Below are positions 1 to 5,083 of a stretch of 9,422 bases of DNA, piece after piece. The stretch is from JANQUM01 sp047630355 (GTDB taxonomy: Bacteria; Bacteroidota; Bacteroidia; Cytophagales; Spirosomataceae): positions 1 to 9,422 of the forward strand of contig JBLHXN010000128.1 of assembly GCA_047630355.1 (NCBI GenBank), in the 5' to 3' direction. Every line of letters starts with the position of its first letter. Position 1 is the first letter of the stretch. Below the pieces are notes generated by a model that had not been told where the DNA came from, did no database searches, and worked only from the letters and a program-made list of their open reading frames with translations. The position numbers were made by a program, and so were the translations under genes.

Positions 1-133
1 TCGTACTTGGTTAAATGTTGATTTGGGTTATATGGCGGGAGTTGTTCCGGTTATTGATACTCCAACCGGAAAACTGCGTAATGAAGCATATAACCTGAAC
101 GTAGGAGTTTCTTTTCCTGTATTCGGACGTTGA
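1..133 (+). CDS. C-terminal end of a probable outer-membrane beta-barrel protein (partial)
   Basis: Only the last 43 full codons are visible, in the frame beginning at base 2, ending in TGA at 131-133. The peptide alternates polar and hydrophobic residues (LNVDLGYMAGVVPVIDT, then NEAYNLNVGVSFPVFGR) and ends in a short amphipathic strand. That is the usual look of the final strands of a Bacteroidetes outer-membrane barrel, in which the terminal strand carries the assembly signal. No family can be named from so little, and another secreted beta-rich protein is possible. The gene begins outside the window. No convincing terminator lies between its stop and the promoter of the next gene. Confidence 0.5.
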   Translation, partial: RTWLNVDLGYMAGVVPVIDTPTGKLRNEAYNLNVGVSFPVFGR

Positions 134-226
134 TTCTACGCCAATAATATTAACTTTTATAAAGCCTGTGGAAGCGGGATTTATTGGTTGCGAATGCTTT
201 AAGTTTAGTATCAATTCAAGACATCG

Positions 227-258
227 TTGAAATATTTGAAGCAAAAGTCTTATTTTTG
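227..258 (+). promoter_or_regulatory. Bacteroidetes-type promoter of the fabH-like gene
   Basis: TATTTTTG at 251-258 matches the Bacteroidetes -7 consensus TAnnTTTG exactly. A TTG at 227-229 lies 21 bases upstream, a suitable distance for the -33 element. Transcription would begin near base 265, giving a leader of about 20 bases before the ATG at 286. The leader is AT-rich and has no Shine-Dalgarno sequence, as is common in this phylum. Confidence 0.65.
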
Positions 259-285
259 CCGTTGTTTCATTAATAAACTGATACT

Positions 286-1353
286 ATGCCAAGTACAAAA
301 TTTGCCGGAATCGGCTTTTATGTTCCGGAACAAGTCGTGACAAACGATGACCTGACCAAATATATGGATACCTCCAGTGAATGGATTGAGGAACGTTCTG
401 GAATAAAAGAAAGAAGGTACGGAAAAAAACACGAAGAAACTCCCACAACGATGGCAGCAGCAGCCTCAAAAATTGCTTGTGAAAGAGCCGGAATAGGAGT
501 AGAAGACATCGATTTTATTGTTTTCGCCACGCTGAGTCCGGATTATTACTTTCCGGGATGTGGAGTTTTATTACAACGTGAACTCGGAATTACCAAAACC
601 GAAATTGGAGCGTTGGACATTCGGAATCAATGTTCAGGATTTATTTACGGACTTTCCGTTGCCGATCAATTTATAAAGTCGGGAATGTATAAAAATATCC
701 TTTTGGTTGGAGCAGAAATGCACTCGATGGGACTTGATTTTACCACTCGAGGACGCAACGTTGCCGTACTTTTTGGTGATGGGGCCGGAGCTGTAGTATT
801 ACAACCTACAGAAGAGGAAGGAAAAGGTATTTTGACTACGCATCTGCACTCAGACGGAACGCACGCCGAAGAATTATCTTTATTGTCGCCGGGTTCTCAC
901 GGCGGTTATCATTTTGAAGACAAAGAAAAGTTTGGATTTCCGACGGAAGAAGAAGCTCCTTTGGGTGAAATATTTGTTTACGATAACTTACTCGAAAACA
1001 AAACGTATTATCCGTACATGGACGGGCAACTGGTTTTCAAAAAAGCCGTGACCAAATTTCCTGAAGTTATCATGGAAGCATTAGATAAAACGGGCTATGA
1101 AACCACCGATATTGATATGCTCGTTCCGCATCAGGCTAATTTACGCATTGCCCAATTTGTGCAACGTACGTTAAAGTTACCAGACGAAAAGGTTTATAAT
1201 AATATTATGAAATACGGCAACACCACCGCCGCTTCCATTCCGATTGCCCTCTGCGAAGCGTGGGAGCAAGGAAAAGTAAAAGAAGGCGATTTGGTTTGCC
1301 TCGCTGCTTTTGGTAGTGGCTTTACTTGGGGATCTGCTTTGATTCGCTGGTAA
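286..1353 (+). CDS. fabH: 3-oxoacyl-ACP synthase III (FabH-type ketoacyl synthase), long form
   Basis: This is a 355-residue thiolase-fold enzyme of the KAS III family. It condenses an acyl-CoA starter with malonyl-ACP in the cytoplasm to begin fatty-acid (or related acyl) chains. The full catalytic triad is visible: Cys116 in NQCSGF, His282 in PHQANLRI and Asn312 in GNTTAAS. The N-terminus (GIGFYVPEQVVTN, then SSEWIEERSGIKERRY) and the C-terminal GSGFTWGSALIRW are also typical. The protein is about 20-35 residues longer than usual FabH (around 320-335). The extra length falls near residues 195-245, which are rich in charged and aromatic residues. It stands alone, without plsX, rpmF or acpP beside it, where the housekeeping fabH often sits. 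It may therefore be a second KAS III paralogue with a different starter preference. The ATG at 286 is supported by the promoter just upstream. The enzyme class is secure; its exact substrate is not. Confidence 0.9.
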   Translation: MPSTKFAGIGFYVPEQVVTNDDLTKYMDTSSEWIEERSGIKERRYGKKHEETPTTMAAAASKIACERAGIGVEDIDFIVFATLSPDYYFPGCGVLLQRELGITKTEIGALDIRNQCSGFIYGLSVADQFIKSGMYKNILLVGAEMHSMGLDFTTRGRNVAVLFGDGAGAVVLQPTEEEGKGILTTHLHSDGTHAEELSLLSPGSHGGYHFEDKEKFGFPTEEEAPLGEIFVYDNLLENKTYYPYMDGQLVFKKAVTKFPEVIMEALDKTGYETTDIDMLVPHQANLRIAQFVQRTLKLPDEKVYNNIMKYGNTTAASIPIALCEAWEQGKVKEGDLVCLAAFGSGFTWGSALIRW

Positions 1354-1371
1354 ATCTTTTAGTTACAAATA

Positions 1372-1416
1372 ACAGAATCCCCGTTTTGCATCTTGCGAAA
1401 CGGGGATTCTGTGTTT
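1372..1416 (+). terminator. Strong hairpin terminator after the fabH-like gene
   Basis: A perfect 15-bp inverted repeat pairs 1372-1386 with 1398-1412 (ACAGAATCCCCGTTT with its complement). The stem can continue inward through a T-G wobble and three further pairs to a 3-base loop at 1391-1393, making 19 pairs in all. It begins 18 bases after the fabH stop. The downstream T-run is short (GTTT), so termination efficiency is uncertain. Being symmetric, the hairpin could also stop transcripts arriving from the minus strand. Confidence 0.7.
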
Positions 1417-1525
1417 CAGAACCTATTGGGTTCAACTACTTATGGAACCTCAACGTAAACAAAGTATTCGACCTTGACAGAGTCGTACGAAACTTGCAAT
1501 ATGTCCGTGCTATAAATAAATATGT

Positions 1526-1543
1526 AATCCCGATGGGATTTTT
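1526..1543 (+). repeat. Short inverted repeat AATCCC-GAT-GGGATT followed by T's
   Basis: Six perfect pairs with a 3-base loop (1526-1531 with 1535-1540) run into TTT, giving a terminator-like arrangement on the plus strand. It is the second such structure after fabH and lies 140 bases beyond its stop. It is either a back-up terminator or part of a dispersed palindromic repeat. A further small palindrome, AGCG-GTA-CGCT, follows at 1544-1554. Confidence 0.4.
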
Positions 1544-1620
1544 AGCGGTACGCTGCGGTTTTTGCACTGACTAAAAAGAGTGTTTTGGTGGTGTCGCAGA
1601 GATGGTGTCCCAATGGCGTA

Positions 1621-1644
1621 CTCCATCAGTTACAACTGGTGGAG
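1621..1644. repeat. Inverted repeat CTCCATCAGTT / AACTGGTGGAG
   Basis: The arms 1621-1631 and 1634-1644 are complementary over 11 positions with one G-T wobble. About 9-10 pairs would form around a tight loop. It lies 22 bases beyond the stop of the minus-strand orphan gene, so it could mark the end of that transcript, but no T-run follows on either strand. It is the last of the palindromes in this gap. Confidence 0.4.
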
Positions 1645-1666
1645 CCGTGTATTAGGTTAGGTACTT

Positions 1667-2335
1667 TTATCCTAAATATTTATTTGTGTCAATTGAATAT
1701 TTAATATCATCAAATCTGTCAAATATTAGCAAAGTATTTTCATTCCATTTTGATTTTCGAAATTCATATGAGGCATCATAAACCGATGAATTTTCCATTA
1801 AGTCGAATTCGTCTATTAATTCGCCAGTCTTTTTCCTTATTCTGCAAGCAATCGATTCCTTTTCAGGTTTCACAATTCTGCAAATACCCATTTTGAACTT
1901 TCTGCTTTTATGAAATTTTGAAACTTTCAGTTCTCTTTCAAAACCTGAGCAATTTTCGTTTGCTTTAGTTATTGCTTTTTTGAAGTTGTCCATATCAACA
2001 GACATTTGCTTCGATGCTTCTTTTAGAGTAGTCTTTAACTGATTCCCTAAAAAATCAACTTGCCTTTCGATTGAATCATTTAATTTAGATATAATTACTT
2101 CATTAGAAATATTTTGATATGCTTCTATAACCTGACCGTAGGCTTTCAGGTTTGCTCCATTCTTGTTCATTTGGAATTTCGTATTCAAGAAACCGTATCC
2201 TCCAATTTCAGTATTCTTTGGTAAAAAATTGAATATTAGTTCCTCATAATACGAAGTCAATTTATTATAGCCTTTGAGTTGCTTTTCACTCAAATCACTT
2301 TTGTCAACTGAAAATGTTATTCTGTTAATTTTCAT
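1667..2335 (-). CDS. Unrecognised AT-rich orphan protein, 222 residues
   Basis: I do not recognise this protein. From the ATG at 2335 it has 222 residues, is highly charged (rich in Lys, Glu, Asp and Asn), and shows no signal peptide or membrane segment, so it is probably cytoplasmic. The middle part (about residues 60-130: VIEAYQNISNEVIISKL, then LGNQLKTTLKEASKQM) reads as helical. The C-terminal third alternates strands and basic turns (KFHKSRKFKMGICRIV, then ESIACRIRKKTGELIDEF). A TTG at 2353 would add six residues (LSAIRE), and the frame stays open 17 codons further without any ATG, so the 5' end is uncertain. A 60-base sample (1741-1800) has about 30% GC, against about 53% in a sample of the sulfatase gene next door (3181-3240), which suggests a different origin. 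Coding is supported by its length and protein-like composition only. Confidence 0.6.
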   Translation of the reverse strand: MKINRITFSVDKSDLSEKQLKGYNKLTSYYEELIFNFLPKNTEIGGYGFLNTKFQMNKNGANLKAYGQVIEAYQNISNEVIISKLNDSIERQVDFLGNQLKTTLKEASKQMSVDMDNFKKAITKANENCSGFERELKVSKFHKSRKFKMGICRIVKPEKESIACRIRKKTGELIDEFDLMENSSVYDASYEFRKSKWNENTLLIFDRFDDIKYSIDTNKYLG

Positions 2336-2415
2336 TTCTCTAATTGCACTCAACTTGTAAATATCAGCAGTAGTACCATTGTTCCAAAGGTGTCGATTTT
2401 CTCCTTAAAACAGCT

Positions 2416-2439
2416 AAAAAACCTTGAAGAACCGTTTTT
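2416..2439 (-). terminator. Possible weak terminator after the sulfatase gene
   Basis: Read on the minus strand, AAAAAC is followed after 11 bases by GTTTTT and a T-run, about 35 bases past the sulfatase stop. The stem is short and mostly A-T with a poorly paired interior, so this is only a tentative terminator. It lies just upstream of the open frame leading into the orphan gene. Confidence 0.3.
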
Positions 2440-2472
2440 GAGGATAAATATTTTTTATCAATTACTAAACAC

Positions 2473-3930
2473 TCACTCTTCCTTAAAATATTTATCAATC
2501 ACCGATTGCGGTTGCCAGCGGTCGGGTTTGCGGTCAATGGTGCGGTAATCCCATTCGAGGGGTTTGAGTTGATCGAGGTAAAGCGGGGCTTTATCGCCGT
2601 AGGCAATTTGCTCTTTTTTGAGCTCGTTCATCAGTTCATTTTTTTTGTCTTGAAACTTTGGATTTGTACCTAAATCATTCAATTCGTGCGGGTCGGTTTC
2701 AAGATTAAACAGAGAAGTTTTACCGATGTACGGGTAATGGATTATCTTGAAATTTCCCCGTCGAAGCCCACGGTGATGATTCATATAACTCGTGAAGATA
2801 TTCTCTCTCACGGCAGCGTTTGGATTTGCAATAATGCTGTCAAGTGACTTTCCATCAGTGTCTTGTGGTAAAGGTTTGTTCAGTAATTTACACAGCGTTG
2901 GGTAAATATCAAGGGTGTAAACGAAGGCATCGCGGGTTTCACTCTTGGGTAAATCCAGTCCACTCATAATAACCGGAACGTTCATGCAGTGTTCGTAAAC
3001 GCTTTGCTTACCAATCAAACCGTGACTTCCCATGGCAAGACCATTATCAGACGCAAAAACGATGATGGTATTCTTATCCATTCCCCGTTTTTTTAGCTGC
3101 TGAATTACCCGATTGATGGCATCGTCCATGTGCGTAATCAGTCCGGCGTATTCCGCCCACTGAGCACGAACAACTTCCGCGGTGCGTGGATACGGAGCGA
3201 GGTTCTCGTCCCGCACTTCCATCTTATGACCAAACGAAAATGGGTGAACCGACATGAAATTTGGCGGTAAGGGCATCGACGTTTCGTTGTACATTGCGGC
3301 GTATTCCGGTAACGGCGAACGTGGATCGTGCGGAGCCGTGAAAGGCAAATACATAAAGAAAGGTTTATCGGTATCGTGTTGATCCACGAAGTCAATCATA
3401 GTGTCGGCAAAAATATCGGTCGAAAAGCCTTTGTGTTCTATTTCGGTAAATGTGCGGTCGGGTTTCAAGTCTTGCGTGTAAACCTTGAAGTGGTCAGACA
3501 TGCCACCAAACATGACATTTTCGGCGTAGTCAAAACCTTCTTCTACCACTTCCTTCTCGTTGTGCCACTTCCCCGTCATGTAGGTGGTGTAACCGGCATC
3601 CCGTAGTTGTTTTGCAATAGTGATGTGTCCTTTCATCTTATCTTTTATTTTGTGATAAGACTTGGAAGTCAACAACATCGCCCGTGACGGAGCACACAAT
3701 GCTCCGTGATGACTGCCCTGAATGTAGGCATTCGTAAATTTCACGCCGTTGCGGGCGAGGCTATCAATTGTGGGCGTTTGGATGTAAGAATTTCCGTAGC
3801 AACCTAAGGCACTTGCCCGCAAATCATCGGCAAAGAAAATGATGACGTTGGGCGGCTTTTGGGAATCGTCTTGCTGGGCGAAAAGCTGTGTGGAAGATGC
3901 TAAAAAAAGGAGGAGGAATAAACGAGTCAT
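2473..3930 (-). CDS. Secreted family S1 sulfatase (formylglycine-dependent)
   Basis: This 485-residue enzyme hydrolyses sulfate esters, most likely on glycans, outside the cytoplasm. Residues 1-18 form a signal peptide (hydrophobic LFLLLFL, probable cleavage after LFA). Family S1 active-site elements are all present: metal-binding Asp35-Asp36 (FFADDLRA), the CxPSR maturation motif at Cys79-Arg83 (Cys79 becomes formylglycine by an anaerobic SME or FGE-type enzyme), Lys121 and His123 (TGKWH), His201 (TAPHDPR), Asp295-Asn296 (SDNG) and Lys308 (GKQS). Length is normal for the family. The ATG at 3930 is fixed by the signal peptide. The subfamily and substrate cannot be read from the sequence. A fucosidase and an amino-sugar-kinase-like gene in the same window would suit a sulfated glycan, but they are not co-transcribed with it. 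No maturation enzyme gene is visible nearby. Confidence 0.93.
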   Translation of the reverse strand: MTRLFLLLFLASSTQLFAQQDDSQKPPNVIIFFADDLRASALGCYGNSYIQTPTIDSLARNGVKFTNAYIQGSHHGALCAPSRAMLLTSKSYHKIKDKMKGHITIAKQLRDAGYTTYMTGKWHNEKEVVEEGFDYAENVMFGGMSDHFKVYTQDLKPDRTFTEIEHKGFSTDIFADTMIDFVDQHDTDKPFFMYLPFTAPHDPRSPLPEYAAMYNETSMPLPPNFMSVHPFSFGHKMEVRDENLAPYPRTAEVVRAQWAEYAGLITHMDDAINRVIQQLKKRGMDKNTIIVFASDNGLAMGSHGLIGKQSVYEHCMNVPVIMSGLDLPKSETRDAFVYTLDIYPTLCKLLNKPLPQDTDGKSLDSIIANPNAAVRENIFTSYMNHHRGLRRGNFKIIHYPYIGKTSLFNLETDPHELNDLGTNPKFQDKKNELMNELKKEQIAYGDKAPLYLDQLKPLEWDYRTIDRKPDRWQPQSVIDKYFKEE

Positions 3931-3954
3931 TTTTTGGTTGAATAGATGATGACC

Positions 3955-3962
3955 CGAATATA
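3955..3962 (-). promoter_or_regulatory. Candidate -7 box (TATATTCG) of the sulfatase gene
   Basis: On the minus strand TATATTCG matches TAnnTTTG at 7 of 8 positions and lies 25 bases before the sulfatase ATG. No good -33 TTG is found at the expected distance. It is preferred because it lies downstream of the terminator hairpin at 3978-3995. A second candidate upstream of that hairpin is listed separately. Confidence 0.35.
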
Positions 3963-3977
3963 AGTAAATGCAATTTA

Positions 3978-3995
3978 AAAACGCAGAAGCGTTTT
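3978..3995 (-). terminator. Terminator of the cvfB-like gene, or leader attenuator of the sulfatase
   Basis: A perfect 7-bp stem (AAAACGC with GCGTTTT) closes a 4-base loop at 3985-3988. On the minus strand it runs directly into a T-run (GCGTTTTT), the normal form of an intrinsic terminator. It lies 108 bases after the cvfB stop and 48 bases before the sulfatase start. If sulfatase transcription starts at the upstream promoter candidate (4010-4040), this hairpin would be in its leader. Confidence 0.55.
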
Positions 3996-4009
3996 ACCCA
4001 ATCCACTCG

Positions 4010-4040
4010 AAAAGATATTCTGGGTTATATGCTACTTCAA
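4010..4040 (-). promoter_or_regulatory. Alternative promoter upstream of the sulfatase gene
   Basis: On the minus strand, TTG (complement of 4038-4040) is followed after exactly 20 bases by TATCTTTT (complement of 4010-4017), which matches TAnnTTTG at 7 of 8 positions. This has better spacing than the candidate at 3955-3962. A transcript from here would pass through the hairpin at 3978-3995. Confidence 0.4.
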
Positions 4041-4081
4041 TTTTTTGCAGAAAAATCAAGATATTCTCCTTTAAATGATTT

Positions 4082-4096
4082 GAACCCGACGGGTTC
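4082..4096. repeat. Hairpin GAACCC-GAC-GGGTTC just after the cvfB-like gene
   Basis: Six perfect G/C-rich pairs surround a 3-base loop, 7 bases beyond the stop codon of the minus-strand gene. There is no T-run on the minus strand, so it may be a 3'-end-protecting hairpin rather than an intrinsic terminator. The GAACC/GGTTC core also occurs in the palindromes at 1419-1449. Confidence 0.4.
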
Positions 4097-4102
4097 TTTA
4101 CA

Positions 4103-4945
4103 TCACTCCGCCACTACCGCCCGAATACCGCTATCTTCAATCGTAATCAAACGTTGTTTGTACAACGTCCCAACGGCACGTTTGAAGTTCTTCTTGCTCA
4201 TCTCAAAGACCGTTTGAATCTCGGTGGGAGAAGACTTATCGGTGAATGGCAGGAAACCGTCTTGTGCTTTGAGCAGCTGCCTGATTTTTTCGGCGTTTGG
4301 CTCCATTACCTCGTACGCCTTTAATTGAAGTGTACAATCTACCAAAAAGTCAGGACGGACTTCTTTGACAAAACCTTGTACAACATCTCCCCAACCAATT
4401 GGTTGAAAAATTTCGTTGTGGTAAATAATGCCCCGGTGCTTATTATTGATGACTACTTTAAAACCGACGTCAATGCTTTCGTACAATAATAAGTCTACTT
4501 TTTCGCCTTCTTCAAGCTCCATAAACTCATCGTTCACCAAAAACTTATGCACTTTGGTAGAACCGGCGAGGCGTTGGGAGGCTTCGTCTAAATAAACTCG
4601 GACAATGACGTAATCGCCGGGATTGATACGTTCATTTTGTTCACGAAACGGAATGAGTAAATGCTTTTCCAAACCCCATTCGGCAAAAGCCCCAATGTCG
4701 TTCACGTCGAAAATGCGTAAGCAAGCAAATTGATTTACCTCAGCGGCGGGTTTGAGCGTGGTAGCAATTGGGCGTTCGTCGTAATCTTTGTACACAAAAA
4801 CAGTGATTTCCTGACCTACTTCGGTATCGTCGGGAATGTACTTGTGTGGCAATAAAACTTCATCGCCTTCATCGTTTCCGAGGAAAAAACCGACACTCGT
4901 GCCGCGTAATATTGTGAGGGTATTTTGTTGTCCGAGGTGTAGCAA
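4103..4945 (-). CDS. cvfB: CvfB/YitL-family S1-like RNA-binding protein
   Basis: The 280-residue cytoplasmic protein resembles Staphylococcus CvfB and Bacillus YitL, RNA-binding proteins that influence gene expression. Its plan is three S1-like OB-fold domains followed by a winged helix. Domain 1 is about residues 4-62 (LTILRGTSVGFFLG, then EVLLPHKYIP); domain 2 about 70-132 (GAFAEWGLEKHLLIPFREQ); domain 3 about 148-212 (IDVGFKVVINNKHRGIIYHNE). The C-terminal winged helix is about 217-278 (IQTVFEMSKKNFKRAVGTLY, then TIEDSGIRAV). Length is close to the family (about 280-300). The start is a TTG at 4945: no ATG occurs in frame upstream before a stop, and LHLGQQNTLTILR matches the place where the family normally begins. 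A good promoter lies about 105 bases upstream, so it is probably transcribed alone. The family is well supported; its targets here are unknown. Confidence 0.85.
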   Translation of the reverse strand: MLHLGQQNTLTILRGTSVGFFLGNDEGDEVLLPHKYIPDDTEVGQEITVFVYKDYDERPIATTLKPAAEVNQFACLRIFDVNDIGAFAEWGLEKHLLIPFREQNERINPGDYVIVRVYLDEASQRLAGSTKVHKFLVNDEFMELEEGEKVDLLLYESIDVGFKVVINNKHRGIIYHNEIFQPIGWGDVVQGFVKEVRPDFLVDCTLQLKAYEVMEPNAEKIRQLLKAQDGFLPFTDKSSPTEIQTVFEMSKKNFKRAVGTLYKQRLITIEDSGIRAVVAE

Positions 4946-5001
4946 AGCTTTTGAATTGGTGAATGAGTAATTTAGTGAATTAGCAAGTAAAATAGCAGAC
5001 T

Positions 5002-5013
5002 TACAATATTGTA
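5002..5013. promoter_or_regulatory. Perfect 12-base palindrome TACAATATTGTA in the cvfB leader
   Basis: The sequence is its own reverse complement with no loop, as expected for a dimer-binding site rather than a hairpin. It lies between the cvfB promoter (5050-5083) and its TTG start at 4945, downstream of the predicted transcription start. It could be an operator, but one AT-rich palindrome of this length can occur by chance. Confidence 0.3.
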
Positions 5014-5049
5014 CGTCGTATTTCTGTAATCGCCAATAACTTTATTGGG

Positions 5050-5083
5050 CAAAGATACCTGATATTTATTTTCTCTCCACAAA
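5050..5083 (-). promoter_or_regulatory. Bacteroidetes-type promoter of the cvfB-like gene
   Basis: On the minus strand TTTG (complement of 5080-5083) is followed after 22 bases by TATCTTTG (complement of 5050-5057), an exact TAnnTTTG. The -33 part lies inside the last codons of the upstream kinase gene. Transcription would start near 5043, giving a leader of about 100 bases before the TTG start at 4945. Confidence 0.6.

Larger units (their letters stand above)
1354..1666. other. Gene-free, hairpin-rich intergenic stretch (possible degenerate repeat element)
   Basis: I find no credible gene in these 313 bases. An 82-codon frame crossing the end of fabH runs through palindromes and looks non-coding. 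The stretch holds the fabH terminator (1372-1416) and then a series of smaller inverted repeats: GAACC/GGTTC at 1419-1433, which can re-pair with GAACC at 1445-1449; an imperfect CGAC...GTCG at 1469-1485; AATCCC/GGGATT at 1526-1540 followed by T's; AGCG/CGCT at 1544-1554; and an approximately 10-bp stem at 1621-1644. This density of palindromes between two genes suggests decayed REP-like DNA. That is an inference and needs other copies in the genome to support it. Confidence 0.5.

Noticed and set aside
134..285. Possible small gene or structured RNA before fabH
   Set aside because: No frame of useful length and no convincing hairpin were found; only the fabH promoter is supported.
1326..1574. 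An 82-codon plus-strand frame overlapping the end of fabH
   Set aside because: It starts inside fabH, runs through the terminator and other palindromes, and has no promoter of its own or protein-like pattern.
1597..2402. Resemblance between the two ends of the orphan-gene region (CAATGGCGTACT near 1614 and, inverted, CAATGGTACT near 2380), as if terminal inverted repeats of a small mobile element
   Set aside because: The match needs gaps and is only about 20 of 33 positions. There is no transposase and no target-site duplication, so chance explains it well enough.
3328..3606. A 92-codon plus-strand frame inside the sulfatase gene
   Set aside because: It lies fully antisense to a well-supported gene with complete motifs, and is a shadow of that gene's codon pattern.
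4946..5048. Extending the cvfB-like protein upstream, since its frame stays open for over 30 codons
   Set aside because: No ATG or GTG occurs there, the translated extension resembles nothing in the family, and the TTG at 4945 fits the usual family N-terminus.
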